A stretch of 64,000 nt of DNA from Symbiodinium natans (taxonomy: Eukaryota; Sar; Dinophyceae; Suessiales; Symbiodiniaceae). The DNA lies in assembly GCA_905221605.1 (NCBI GenBank), contig CAJNDS010001580.1, positions 672,224 to 736,223 of the forward strand, given 5' to 3'. Position numbers and translations under genes: made by a program. Positions 11,483 to 23,377 of this stretch are shown here, piece after piece (positions within the stretch are counted from its first letter, which is position 1; every line of letters begins with the position of its first letter). Below the pieces are notes generated by a model. The model did no database searches. It saw only the letters and a list, made by a program, of their open reading frames with translations, and was not told where the DNA came from.

Positions 11483-12234
11483 TCCTTGGCCATGTTAGAC
11501 AGATTTTGGGCTTTATATAATTTATATGGTTTCCTTATGTATACATATATATATATATATGTTGTCTCGGGCTGCCACCCCCCCTTTGGTATCCCCACCC
11601 ATCCTCCAAGGGCCTTGGATCCCTACCTCCACCCCCCCTGTGGTGCGCGTGTGGTTGGGGGGTTCAGGGTTTGGGGTTGAAGGTTTAAGGTTTAGGGCCT
11701 ACCCCCCACCCACGTGGTGTGGGTGTGGTTGGGGGGTTAGGGTTTAGTGTTTAAGATTTAAAGTTTAGGGTTCGGGGTGTAGGGTTTCAAGGTTTAGGCC
11801 CGTGGTGTGGTGTGTTTGGGTTAGGATTTGGGGTTGAAGGTTTAAGAGACCGGCCGCCCGTGCTTCCCGTGCGCCCCCCCCCCCCCCCCCCTGCCATGGG
11901 TGTGGTTTGGGGTTTAGGTTGAGGGTTTAGGGTTTAGGGTTTCGGGTTTACATAAGTTTAGGGTTTAAGGTCTGCCTGTGCTGTGAATGGTGGGTTGGCG
12001 TTTGGGGTGGAAGGTTTACCGTTTAGGTTTTAAAAGTGTGGGGTTTAAGGTTGGTTTAAGGTTTACGGGAGGCGTTTGGGGTTGGGTGGGGGGGGGGGGG
12101 GGGGGGGGGCTGGGAAGGGTAGGGAGCCCGAGACCATATATACATATATATATATGAGAGAGGGACCTTTATGTACTATGTTGCCTTGTTGTTTTTTCTA
12201 TATACATTTTTTTAATTAATTTTTTTATTATTTA

Positions 12235-13870
12235 TATTATTTACATCGGAAATACATCGGAACCGATGTAAATAATGTAAATGTGCTATTTACATTATTT
12301 ATGTCGGAAATACATCGGAACCGATGTAAATAATGTAAATGAGCCATTTACATTATTTAGATTATGTATATTATTTATATCGGTTTTCGGGAGGGTCCGG
12401 GTCTGGGACCCGCGCCCATTTACATTATTTACATCGGAAATACATCAGAACCGATATAAATCATGTAAATGGGGGGGTCCCAGACCCGGATCTCTCCTCT
12501 AAAACTGATAAAAATAATATAAATAATGTAAATAATGTAAATGGGCGATTTACATTATTTACGTCGGAAATACATATTTCCGATGTAAATAATGTAAATA
12601 GGCCATTTACATTATTTAAGTTATTTATATTATTTATATCGGCTTTTGGGAGGGTCCGGGTCTGGGACCCGTGTCCATTTACATTATTTACATCGGAAAT
12701 ACATCGGAACCGATATAAATAATGTAAATGGACACGGGTCCCAGACCCAGACCCTCCCAAAAGCCGATATAAATAATATAAATAATGTAAATAATGTAAA
12801 TAATGTAAATGGGCCATTTACATTATTTAAGTTATTTATATTATTTATATCGGCTTTTGGGAGGGTCCGGGTCTGGGACCCGTGTCCATTTACATTATTT
12901 ACATCGGAAATACATCGGAACCGATATAAATAATGTAAATGGGGGGGGTCCCAGACCCAGACCCTCCCAAAAGCCGATATAAATAATATAAATAATGTAA
13001 ATAATGTAAATAATGTAAATGGGCGATTTACATTATTTACATCGGAAATACATATTTCCGATGTAAATAATGTAAATGGGCCAATTACATTATTTACATT
13101 ATTTATATTATTTATATTGGTTTTTGTGAGGGTCCGGGTCTGGGACCCGTGCCCATTTACATTATTTACATCGGAAATACATATTTCCTATGTAAATAAT
13201 GTAAATGGGCCATTTACATTATTTACATTATTTACATTATTTACATTATATATAATTTTTATTGGTTTTTGTGAGGGACCGGGTCTGGGACCCGTGCCCA
13301 TTTACATTATTTACATCGGAAATACATATTTCCGATGTAAATAATGTAAATGGGCCATTTACATTATTTACATTATTTATATTATTTATATTGGTTTTTG
13401 TGAGGGTCCGGGTCTGGGACCCGTGCCCATTTACATTATTTACATCGGAAATACATATTTCCGATGTAAATAATGTAAATGGGCCATTTACATTATTTAC
13501 ATTATTTACATTATATATAATTTTTATTGGTTTTTGTGAGGGTCCGGGTCTGGGACCCGTGCCCATTTAGATTATTTACATCGGAAATACATTGGAACCG
13601 ATGCAAATAATGTAAATGGGCCATTTACATGAAACACATCGGAAATATATCAGAAACCGATATAAATAATGTAAATGGGTCATTTACATTATTTAGGTTC
13701 GGGTCTGGGACCCCTACCCGTTAACATTATTTACATAAAAAAACATAAAAACCAATCTAAATATTGTAAATGAGCTACTTATATTATTTACATTCTTTTA
13801 CATTATATTTATATCGGTTTTCAATATAAATAATGTAAATCGACCATTTATATTATTTATATTTTACTTT
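12235..13870. repeat. AT-rich palindromic satellite built on a 9-bp unit
   Basis: Blocks of tandem ATTTACATT/ATTTATATT alternate with their reverse complements, with the palindrome ACATCGGAAATACAT and spacers carrying GGTCCGGGTCTGGGACC, itself near-palindromic. The spacer recurs at about 130-145 bp in the right half (13130, 13273, 13404, 13540) and is inverted near 12735 and 12945. Long open frames here encode only Asn/Val/Phe/Leu repeats and are artefacts. Confidence 0.9.
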
Positions 13871-14102
13871 ATTTACATCGTTTTTAAAATGATTTTGAAA
13901 AATAGTCGATATAGCAATTCTAAAAGAAAAATGTCATTATTATACTGATAATAATTGTTATTTCAAGTCTGTCACTGCATTTATTTCTACATATTTTAAA
14001 AACAAATACCTTAAATAAAATAAAGTCTCGCCTCAGGTATGGTTTCTTTTGATTCTCAATATCGAACGCGCGGAGCCTACAGTGAATGCAGTGTTAACTC
14101 AA

Positions 14103-14277
14103 CCCGGAGGACTGTTTTCGGTCTCCGGGAAAGCGGGGTACTGTATTCGGTCCCTGAACACGGTGGTACTGTTTTCGGTCCACCGTCTCCCCCCTCTCTT
14201 GTTTGTGTATTGTTATCTCGCCAACTCCATACTAAACAGCACAGTAGACATGGTGGTACTGTTATCGGTCCACCGTG
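14103..14277 (+). other. Four hairpins with a conserved 13-nt loop
   Basis: Four stem-loops share the loop TACTGTTTTCGGT (variants GACTGTTTTCGGT, TACTGTATTCGGT, TACTGTTATCGGT). The stems differ but stay paired: 14103-14129 CCCGGAG/CTCCGGG; 14134-14156 CGGGG/CCCTG; 14160-14186 ACGGTGG/CCACCGT; 14249-14277 CATGGTGG/CCACCGTG. The loop is fixed while stems covary, so the hairpin rather than the primary sequence appears to be kept. The function is unknown. Confidence 0.7.
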
Positions 14278-14329
14278 TTTGTGCTTAAATTACTACAATA
14301 ACATGAAACATATCATAAGCAAAAGACCA

Positions 14330-14575
14330 GGCGTCGATAGCAGCAGATTTTGTCCACACCCTTTCTTGGCAAAATTTGCAAAATTCGACGCCGCCGTGTT
14401 TTCAGAAGCAAAACACCAGGCGTTCATAGCAGCAGATTTTGCCCGCACCCTTTCGTGGCAAAATTTGCTGCAATCTACGCCGCCGTGTTTTCAGAGCAAA
14501 ACACCAAGAGTCGATAGCCGCAGATTTTGCCCACACCCTTTGTGGGCAAAATTTGCCGCAATCGACGCCGCCTCA
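14330..14575 (+). repeat. Three tandem 89-bp hairpin repeats
   Basis: Units at 14330-14393, 14419-14483 and 14508-14573. Each has an inner stem of the form ATTTTGCCCACA...TGTGGGCAAAAT and an outer stem GCGTCGAT...ATCGACGC, together forming a hairpin of about 62 nt. The linker CGCCGTGTTTTCAGA is shared. Units 2 and 3 differ in the inner stem but remain mostly paired. Translation gives repetitive peptides that only reflect the repeat. Confidence 0.75.
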
Positions 14576-15341
14576 AATAACAAGAAGAGTGCGCAACATG
14601 ACGCATTCCATGCTTTGGAATGTTATGTGCCTTTTGTCTATAGAGCAAAGCATGACACATGTCAGGCCTTGAACTACGTCAGCGTTCCTTCGTGAAGGAC
14701 GAAGCATGACAGGACACATCTCAGGTCCTGAATATGTCATTGTTGTCTAGTAGAGGGTGACGCATGACAAATGAACTCCGAAAAGATTAACGCAAAGAAT
14801 TTTACGGCTATTATGGTGTTGTCCACTTGAAAGAACGTTGTGACAAGAATTATCAGGGAGGTTTGAGGGACCACGACTGGTTTCATAGTTCTTGTGGGCC
14901 TTAAGGTTATTAGTTCCATTATGTTTTGGTTACTTCATTATTCAGCCTCAGGCTAGATGGCGAAGAGTAAAGAACCAGAAGCCCTGAAAATATTTAGGGT
15001 GCGGTTGCAGCTGTAACTTTTCTTGACTTAACGATGACAATGCTTGCTTTTTGTGACTTCTAGTGCAGCATTCATTGAACAGTGGAATGAAGGTTTGAGC
15101 TTTGAGAGTACGGTTTTTAGACGGACAAGGCTTCGACAATTGCAATCTTTGGATATTGGAGTTCAGACGTTGGCGTTAGCGAGTTCACTTTCCGTCATGC
15201 TTTGACTGCATCAAGCCTTTGCTCAAGTTGTACGTCTTTTCTTCGGCATTCTGGCATTGTGTCTCGCAGGCCAGCCTTTGCAGATTGAAGATTGAGCACC
15301 TTTAAGGACTTTATTTCTGTCGTTAAATAAAATCAGGCCTC

Positions 15342-17260
15342 ATGGGGAGGAGCAAGAAGAGCAAGTCGGGCAAGGGCAAGAAGCACCAGTCGCCACACAC
15401 AACGTGGAAGAAGAACGAACGAGCGATGGCTCTCCTCTTAGTTTTTTTTTTGTTAAATTTCTTCGCGACTATAGCTCTGCATGTTAAAATCTTGTTTGCT
15501 AAGGATCACAAGGAATCCTTCCGCCAGAAGGAGCAGCAAGATAAAGAGAACAAGACCAAGGCCATGTGACTATAGACGTTTCTAAGAGCTGAAGCAGGTT
15601 ATCTCGAACTGCAATAATTTATTTACATAAAGAGCAATATTACTATGCTAAGGAAATAAAGTTTTGCGCGCTCCATTGAAGGTGAAGTCTATCATGAAGA
15701 AAGCCCCGGAGCCCAAGAACAAGATCCATTTCAAGGAGACGCTGAAGGCTGACGTGAGCGATTAAAATTCTTATTCGTAGTGTACGTTTCTCTAAGGTCA
15801 TGGTGGTGGACTCCTACAAGCACCAGAAAGAGCTATGGCTGTTCGCTTACTATTTTGAATGTTTAGACATGTTTAGACGTATTGGAATATCGGTATGTTC
15901 ATCTAAATTTTCACGAGGCACCAGAACGACTGGCGCAATCCGCTTGTCTTGTGCAATACTTGCGGGCTTCGCCAGCATTTCTGGCAGGGCCGCATGGAGG
16001 CAGTGGAACAATCGCATCCGTATTGACAATGATGTTTTAAACATTATGTTGCTATCAGGGAGCTCCGGGAAAGTGCCATTTTGCCCAGTGGAAGTCGCCA
16101 GCTCATTTCTTTTTAATCTGTTAATGTTTTAAGTACTTCCCCCCCGCAATGAGGTTCGTCTGCGGACAATGCCTTCTCCAGCCTGCGTCGAACCTTCACT
16201 CGACGCAGCGCATCCTAATCAGCTGTCCTAGTCATACGAAGATTTTTATCACGCTAGTGCAATCTAAGGTCGAGTAACCTGAGACGCTGATCGCAGAGCA
16301 GCAAGGTGAGGCGGCGCGCTTAAAAAAGAGGCAAACCTTGCCTGAGTGCTGCGAATGCAAGACTTGCGCTTTAATTCAGCAGTCTCGTCGAGCGCTTCCA
16401 TTCACGTTATTCTATTGTTTATAAAGAGAGAACATACTTTGTTTCGTGCGCTGGTTCTAATTGATTCTATCGTTTCAGGGTCACTTTCTACTTTTTGCTT
16501 GCACGTGCAGTTTAACAATGTGTTCCGATTTTTTTGTCTGATATTTAAAGGAAGTGGATTACCTTAATTGTCTTAGAAATCTAGTTCGAACATTTCAAGC
16601 AGGACTTTTTTTTTCATGTTAACATGTGTGAGTTTCGGCTTGAGCACTTAACCTACCGGAAACTTTTGCGAAGCCGCCTTGTGCAGACCGTGCTGGACTT
16701 GGATTTGCAACCTGCGTATTGGTTTTGTTTACAGCGTCGACGTGAAGGTTCTGTATGGTGCGCTTCTCGCAGTGTGATTGGTTCGCTGATGACGACGTGG
16801 AGTCTCCGCGCCTGCAATATATGCTTGTACTAAAGACTATTACTTAAGATAATACTTTTCTTATAATAGACCATAAGGTTCGACGCCGACAAGACGGCGA
16901 CGATCAAGAAGTCATCTCGACGTGACCTGGAAGTATGTCATTTTTTTAGACAAGTATCTGCATCTCGATCATAAGGCGTTCGTCTTCCTGGATGGCGAAG
17001 TCAGGTGAAGATGCCTCAGACATATGAATGCATAACTCTTGATTAACATTTTTCTTGCTTATGCGCTTGACATGAAGTGAGGTGTTCGGATGAAGTAATC
17101 ACGCCGGCTGAATTTTTGAGGCGTTGTCGCAGCCACACATTCTATTCGTATATATTTTTTGCCTTTTTAAAAAACTAATGAATGCTGAGCATACCGAATT
17201 TAAAAGAAATGCAGGTCCCAGGCAGCAGGGCCGTCCCGATGCCTGGAGTGCCTTAGCTGA
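15342..17260 (+). CDS. Small Lys-rich protein, 12-exon gene (unidentified)
   Basis: Exons read by eye: 15342-15422, 15504-15560, 15682-15753, 15797-15837, 15918-15945, 15988-16019, 16059-16093, 16154-16207, 16284-16305, 16878-16932, 16976-17004, 17215-17260. They total 552 nt (183 residues plus TGA) with phase kept at every junction. All acceptors but one are AG|G. Donors are GT (for example GTGAGC, GTATGT) or GC (GCGATG, GCCATG). The N-terminus is MGRSKKSKSGKGKKHQSPH, followed by KESFRQKEQQDKENKTK, so the first third is strongly basic. Later parts include KHQKELWHQNDWRNPL and FDADKTATIKKSSRRDLE. No membrane segment or signal peptide is visible. A nuclear or RNA-binding role is only a guess from composition. 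The large gap 16306-16877 may hide a further exon. Two hairpin arrays lie upstream. Confidence 0.6.
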
Positions 17261-17487
17261 ATTTAAAACATACAAGGTCATTCGATTCTGTTCAGTGAAG
17301 AACATGTGCAGGCACCATGCGACGAAACAAAAAGATAAAACAAAAAATGCCCTGATCTCAGAATGTGTTGTGTGTAGCATACTCTATTAAATATGCCAAT
17401 CAAATGCAATTTTGTTCGAGCGTAAGGGCACATGGACTCCAATGGTCGATGGACAAGGCGTGCGCAGTGCGACTCTTCGGAAAGCCG

Positions 17488-18050
17488 TTCTCCTGGGCCC
17501 GGGGAGGTTGACAGTATGGCCCCTTTTCCGTGTAGAAATGTACGACCTTGCAAGCTCTGCTCGGACTGTGGAGTTCGGAGTTGGCCCTATAGGTAAAGTA
17601 GTATGTGTGTGTTTTAGCGGCTAGTGTAAGAGGAGGAGCCTGCAGTGAGGTCGAGGAAGGCCCCCCTCCTGCCAGTTGCGTGGCCGCCACGGGGGGGGAG
17701 AGCTGACTCGTCGGAAAACCATTTCCTGGGTCAGGGAGGTCAGTAGGGCCCTTTTTCCTTGCGGAAATGTACGACCTTGCAAGCTCTGCTCGGACTTTTG
17801 AGTTCGGAGTTGGCCCTAGAGGTCAAGTAGTATATGTGCATTTTAGCGGCTACTGTAAGAGGAGGAGCCTGCAGTGAGGTCGAGGTAAGCCTTTTTGCTA
17901 GTTGCGTGGCCGCTACGGGGGGGACAGCTGACTCGTTAGAAAATCATTTCCTGGGCTTGGGGAGGTTAACAGTAAGGCCTCTTTTCCTTGCGCAAATGTA
18001 CGACCTTACAGGCTCTGCTCAGTACTCTGGAAATGCAGGTGGCCGTACAG
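17488..18050. repeat. Three imperfect tandem repeats of about 230 bp
   Basis: The blocks near 17488, 17721 and 17947 share a TTCCTGGG start, AAATGTACGACCTTGCAAGC, GCTCTGCTCGGACT and GAGGAGCCTGCAGTGAGGTC. The copies differ by scattered substitutions and short indels. No conserved reading frame runs through all three. Confidence 0.75.
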
Positions 18051-18225
18051 GTCTTGCTTTAGTCTTCGGCTTCTGCCCCTCCAGACCTAGCCACGTCGTT
18101 CGCGCGAGCGGCACTTGGGTGCTGACTTGGTCGCATTAACGTTGATGTTGTTGAAAACAAGAGCTGCCGGGGTTGCCCTAAGCCGCCCAAAACCCTAAGT
18201 TCTGAAGGGTAGCTTGAGGGCAGAG

Positions 18226-18332
18226 CCTAAACCCTAAACCCTAAGCCCTAAGCCCTAAACCCTAAACCTTAAACCTAAACCCTAAACCCTAAACCATAAA
18301 CCCTAAACCCTAAACCCTAAACCCTAAACCGT
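18226..18332 (-). repeat. Interstitial CCCTAAA block
   Basis: About fourteen AAACCCT-type units with several single-base variants (AAGCCCT, AAACCTT, AAACCAT). It lies just downstream of the 230-bp repeats. Confidence 0.9.
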
Positions 18333-18662
18333 CTTCTATTCCTTGACCTGCAATGTGCATAGTAAAGAAGGGATCCCTTCAAGCCCCCGAGCGCGGGACT
18401 GTCCAGGTTTTGGTTTTGGTCATGGACATGTTATATATAAAAATAATCATTTTTTTAAATACAAATATAAAACTAAGCAAAAAGAACCAGAAAGGTCTCA
18501 GACTCATATATATATATATGTATGTACACAAAAATGGAGAAATTGATGGGTCGGTACATGCATGGTGTGTTTTAAGGTGTTGCAGCTGGTACAGCAACTA
18601 TTTGGTTTCATTCGAGTGCCTAGAAGTTGCCAACGACATGATGCCACCATGGGCCCGGAATA

Positions 18663-18745
18663 CACCCTAAACCCTAAACCCTAAACCCTAAACCCTAAAC
18701 CCTAAACCCTAAACCCTAAACCCTAAACCCTAAACCCTAAACCCA
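18663..18745 (-). repeat. Interstitial CCCTAAA block, nearly pure
   Basis: Eleven to twelve perfect AAACCCT units. Directly upstream (about 18580-18660) is a coding-like stretch reading WYSNYLVSFECLEVANDM on the + strand. Confidence 0.9.
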
Positions 18746-19102
18746 GGTTAGGCTTCAATCAGGTGCAGGGTTTAGGGTAGGTTTTTTCAATCTATTTGTG
18801 GGAGGTCTGGAAAAGCCACAGGACCAACCACGAGGCGTTATTGGAGCGCATATGAAACTGGGTTTATCGTACAGTTCTGGGTGGGCACTTGGTAGCCCAA
18901 TGGTACCGTTTTGCCCTTTTGCTGGTCCTAGGCTCCCTTAGAAAGAAACCAACCCCCAAACGGGTACCCTTATCACGATGCGGTTATTGGGCTAAACCCT
19001 AAACTCTGAACCCTGAACCCTAAACCCTAACAAACAGAACACTTCACGCGTCCCTAGTCTTGCACCAACCGCCAAGTCCCCAGTTTGCTGCCAACTCCTC
19101 AG

Positions 19103-19180
19103 TCCACCACGGTCACCACCACGTCGACGGTCACCACCACGACCACGACCTCCACCCTCACCACTACGGCCCTGGCCTCG
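19103..19180 (+). CDS. Thr/Ser-rich exon 3 of 9
   Basis: Starts directly after CCTCAG and reads Ser/Thr codons with a few Val, ending STLTTTALAS. Same CAG-relative phase as the other copies. TTTAGGG repeats begin within 10 bp of its end. Confidence 0.5.
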
Positions 19181-19831
19181 GTCTTGGATTGTTTAGGGTT
19201 TAGGGCTTAGGGGGTTTGAGGGTTTAGGGTTTAGGGTGGTCCACCTTGGGCGCAAGTCTGCCTTAAAAATCCGACATTCGGTCCAGCTTATTTTGCAGTG
19301 GCTGCGGTCTCTGTCAAAAGTATTCGTTCTGGTGGCTCGTTGAGTTTACTAGGCCTTTGTTGGAGCGTAAGGTCCCCCCCCCCCCCCCAGCCCCCCTGTT
19401 AGAACAGCATCGTGCGGTTTAGGGTTTTGGGTTTTGGGTTTTGGATTTTGGGAACATCAGCTACAGCGAAGCTTGTTTGAGGCTTTTCCCAACACCCAGA
19501 ACTCATGCAGATGTGTCAGGCTATGGCCACGAACAGGACTTGAACCACTCCAAATCCCATCACACAATCGCAAACCCGGCGCCTAAGTTCGTGCGGCCAC
19601 TGGGAGAAACAACCAGAACCCCGAGTGGGCCCAATTTGTTGAAGGGAGTTGGGCTCCGCTTTAGAAGTCTTTTGAACAAGAAAGGCCACCCGTTTCTATT
19701 CCCAGACTACTTGCTTTGGGGTCTAGAGAAGGGACGGCGAGGTCATGAGCTTACTCGCAAGTTTGCACCTCAAAGGCCTAAACCCTAAACCCTCAACCCT
19801 AAACCCTAAACCCTAAACAAGCGTTGGTCAG

Positions 19832-19926
19832 TCGACGACCACGACGTCCACCTCCACGTCCACCAGCACCTCCACGACGAGCACGTCGACCTCTACGGCA
19901 CCTCGACTGCTCTGCTTGTCTTCTGG
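19832..19926 (+). CDS. Thr/Ser-rich exon 4 of 9
   Basis: Starts after GGTCAG. Alternating Ser and Thr codons for about 22 residues, then STAPRLLCLSSG. The CCCTAAA block upstream and the TTTAGGG block downstream face each other around it. Confidence 0.5.
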
Positions 19927-20746
19927 CTTGGGGCGTTTAGGGTTTAGGGTTTAGGGTTTAGGGGAGGGGGGGGGGGGGTGGCTTCTGCCCTGGACTTAGG
20001 GGGGTTATGACCTACTAACTCTTGTGTAGGGTTTGGGAGTCACAGGTATGGCTCGGGTGGCTCAGGCTTTGGTTTCAGAATTTCGCGTTGCTGTTCGTAG
20101 CAGATCTTGTGGTTCTCTCTGGCTGACCTAGAATAAGTTCGGGAAATATCAGGAACTGCCCAGGCACTACAATTTAACGACTGAGCACCCTCAACTTACA
20201 CAATGGTGATTTTCTTCATGAAGGCCTGACGATGCCCTCTTCCCAAATTTAAAGCTCCCAGCCCCTCGTCCTGACCTGCGCGTCTAGCAACCCGAAGTCC
20301 TGCGCAACCTTGGGCGCACTGCTCCCCCCCAGGGACCACATGACAGGTTTAGAAGCGCATGTAAGTATAGGTTACACGGGAAAAGATGACTTAAACACCT
20401 TTCAGGGTATAGGGTTTACCTGTAGCCCCGAAAGCCTACTTTTTTTTTTGGGGGGGGGGGGGGGTTCCTTACTATGACTTCCGTATATATCCCCTTAAAA
20501 AGATAGTGTTGTTTGGGCTACAGGTAGGGTTTAGCAGAGTTGGGAGTGAGACTAGGACGCGCAGTAGGCCCTTCCTGTTTACAGGGTTGCGGTTCCCTGA
20601 TAATGCCCTTAAAACCACACAGGGCACCATTATTGTTCCTAGGTTACTCCTGGGTCTAAACCCTAAACCCCAAACCCTAAACCCTAAACCCACACGGGTC
20701 TAGTTTTAGGAGAGTTGGGAGTGAGATGTCCTGCCAACAAACCCAG

Positions 20747-20827
20747 ACGACGACAACAACCGGCACCTCGACAACCACCAGCACCTCCACCACCACGACC
20801 AGCACCACCACCGCTGGGAGCCCAAGA
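20747..20827 (+). CDS. Thr/Ser-rich exon 5 of 9
   Basis: Starts after ACCCAG. Thr/Ser codons for about 22 residues, ending TTTAGSPR. Same phase as the other copies. Confidence 0.5.
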
Positions 20828-21689
20828 CGGCTCAAGTTTAATGATCTGGTGTTTAGGTGTTAGGGTAGGGTGTTTAGGGTGATTAGGGTTTAGGGGGTTT
20901 AGGGGGTTCAGGGGGTTCAGGGGGTTTAGGGTTCGGAGAGTCCAGGGTTTAGGGTTTAGGGTCCATGTGGGGGTTGGTCTGGTCCTTATGGGAAATTGTT
21001 TACTCTCTTATCAGGGAATTAAGAATCTTTTTGGGAACGGGGATGTAGATCAACCACCATGTACACATACCGTAAATGCCTTAGACCTCAGCGGGATTGC
21101 GCAGAGTGACTTCTCTGGGGAACAAGTGCGCAGATGTAGGTCAAAAAGCATTCGTGAACTCCGCGGATCAGGTTGACATACCCTAGGATCGATCTTGCAA
21201 GGTGTAACCACAGGGCTTTGGCTTCAGGCTTTGGGGTCCCGTGTTCACTACTATTTGCTTAAGAACCCCACCCCAAAAAAGACAAAACAACAATCCCTTG
21301 CTGTAGGATTCAGGGTACCTAGTAACCCAATTACAAGTGTAATTATAACCCTCTTATAAGCCCCGTAAGTACCCTAATTAGTGTTCTAATTGGGTTTTAA
21401 GTACAGTTATAATTGGGTTTCTAAGTACCATGAACCTCCAAGCAGGGTTCAGGGTCACGACTGTCTCGTCACCAAGGTAACTTCAACTGATGCATGAGTT
21501 TACTCCTACAACTTTCTCATAGTGGGGTAACATTTTGCATTTTTCAGGGTACTTAAACTCAATAAGGAATGAAATTTAGATTTGTAATGCTGTCCCAGCC
21601 ATGAACTAGACAAGAGCTGTCCACACCCGAGATGATTCCAGATCCAACGCGGGCAGGCATTGAGGTGGATGATACGCTATATACGGGTA

Positions 21690-21778
21690 CTTCCTAAATT
21701 AGGATCCCTGTTTGGGATCCTTGTTTGACAGGTGCTCGCCTTACAATGGGTGCCCAAAAGGGACCATGATTTAGGAAG
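21690..21778. mobile_element. Foldback element, family C relative
   Basis: TTCCTAAATTAGGATCCCTG at the left opposes GGGACCATGATTTAGGAA at the right (89 bp), with inner complementary segments GGTGCTCGCC and GGGTGCCC. A similar element lies at about 8240-8335. Confidence 0.5.
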
Positions 21779-21983
21779 CCATGCCCACATGCAGAAGCCT
21801 ACATAGTGAAGTGACACAGCATTCTCGCCTTTGTATACAAGTATATGAACACTACTCGAATACCGGCCCTTTGAGTAATTGCTACGTTGTAGAAAGGCAG
21901 CATAGTTCGTCATGCACAACAACCCTAAACCCTGCACCCTAGGTCCTAAACCCTAAACCCTAAACCGAGCTGCTCCCGTGCAG

Positions 21984-22040
21984 ACCACCACGAGCACAAG
22001 CACCTCCACGTCGACTACGCGCCTCGTCTGCATGCTTTCA
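21984..22040 (+). CDS. Thr/Ser-rich exon 6 of 9
   Basis: Starts after CGTGCAG. A shorter Thr/Ser run (about 12 residues), then RLVCMLSP. The tail GCATGCTTTC resembles GCATGCTTTGG after exon 7. Confidence 0.45.
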
Positions 22041-22269
22041 CCTAAACCCTAAACCCTTAGCCCTTGGGGGCATCAAAGCTTGCCTGGGAAAGAGCTACCG
22101 GGTTTGGGGTTTAGGATTTCCGTAAACCCTAAAAAGCTGTTCTTGGAATCCCTACCCAGAACTTCGGCTACAAATCCCTTTCTTCGGCTACAAATCCCTT
22201 TCTTCGTGAGCACGGCAAAAGACCAGAGTTGAGGGGTTTTGGGGCGCTAAGGCGGTTTAGGGTTTAGGG

Positions 22270-22377
22270 TTGGGATGTTCCCCCTTATGCTAGCAAACCT
22301 TACTAGGGATTTTCGCACCCCTATGATAATCACTGTTACGGTTACGGACTGTTGGCGAGGGGGGGGGAACATCCCAA
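22270..22377. mobile_element. Foldback element, family A, inside TTTAGGG repeats
   Basis: TTGGGATGTTCCCCCTTA opens and GGGGGAACATCCCAA closes a 108-bp element. Two TTTAGGG units end immediately before it and two follow immediately after. Same family as 4918-5019 and 26820-26979. Confidence 0.65.
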
Positions 22378-22609
22378 GTTTAGGGTTTAGAAATAGTCGG
22401 GGCCCAATCACTATAACCCGCATGCGTGCGATTCTTCGTTTGGAACCATGGGCCCTTCGTGGGGTGATCCGAAGTGTGGGCCCTTATTCCATATAGTGTA
22501 GAAAAGTGTTACATAGCAAGGGACCCAAATTAAGGGCCCCTACTTGGGACCCTCGAATGATGGGTTGGCTTATGCCTCTCTCCATTCTCTGCTTTTGGGG
22601 GCTCTGAGG

Positions 22610-22660
22610 ACCACCACGACGAGCACCAGCACCGTTACTGCCTGCCGCGGCATGCTTTGG
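22610..22660 (+). CDS. Thr/Ser-rich exon 7 of 9
   Basis: The only copy preceded by GAG|G instead of CAG. Reads TTTTSTSTVTACRGMLWPC. Shorter than most. Part of the + strand series. Confidence 0.4.
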
Positions 22661-23081
22661 CCTTGCGTTGAGTGCTTGGGCCTTTAGAGTTTAGAGCTTC
22701 GGGGATTTGGGGGGTTGGGGGTTTGGGTGTGATTCCTGAACCCGCCACGGCTGTCTGCATCTGTAGGCCGGATAGCCCTGCCGAAAGATCAGATCTTATG
22801 GCGATGTGGAGCAAGCTGCTGCAGCAATGTGAGGGTGTAGGGTTTGCCCGAAGCCCGGAGAAACTGCAAGCACAAGCCCTAAACCCTTCTCACCGCATTA
22901 GCCTCCTTAACTTTGGTCCAGCTTTTGGTCACAGGGTTGAGAGATAAATTCATTCCCTGAAGATCCCCCCTGGCCCCCGGAAAACGAAACATGGACCCGA
23001 AACCCTGAACCCTAAGCCCAAAAGCCTACACCGAATCCGATGTGATTTCTGCTCCCACCTCCCATGGTCGCGTATGGCCAG

Positions 23082-23171
23082 TCCACCACGACCACAACCA
23101 CGTCAACAAGCACCACCACCTCGACAACCACCACGAGCACGAGCACCGCCATGCCCCGAGGGTGGTTGAAG
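23082..23171 (+). CDS. Thr/Ser-rich exon 8 of 9
   Basis: Starts after GGCCAG. About 22 Thr/Ser codons, then TAMPRGWLK. TTTAGGG repeats resume right after. Confidence 0.5.
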
Positions 23172-23377
23172 GGTTTAGGGTTTAGGGTTTAGGGCTCAGG
23201 GTTTAGGGTTTAGGGTTCCTGAACCCTCAGCGCCTAAGCCCTTATCGGAAGAATGTGCGGCCTTTGCTGACTGCAAGGTCAAAACTACCCTGATTGCCAT
23301 CTTCGGACTTCTCTGTATACCTGTGCCCTTCGTTTGGGGTCTATAGTAGGCTTTAGGGTTACCCGAAACCGTGCACG

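Noticed and set aside
12281-13570. Several overlapping open frames of 70-127 codons on both strands
   Set aside because: They encode only Asn-Asn-Val-Asn or Phe-Thr-Leu-Phe repeats dictated by the 9-bp satellite.
14039-14695. A 218-codon open frame on the + strand
   Set aside because: It runs through both hairpin arrays and its peptide simply repeats with the DNA units; the conserved feature is base pairing, not the protein.
19505-19610. tRNA-like sequence on the minus strand (a B-box-like GGTTCAAGTCC, with GTTCGTGGCC pairing to GGCC-GC-ACGAAC 74 nt away)
   Set aside because: The T-stem does not pair properly and no clear anticodon arm was found. It may be a decayed tRNA; a tRNA covariance search would settle it.
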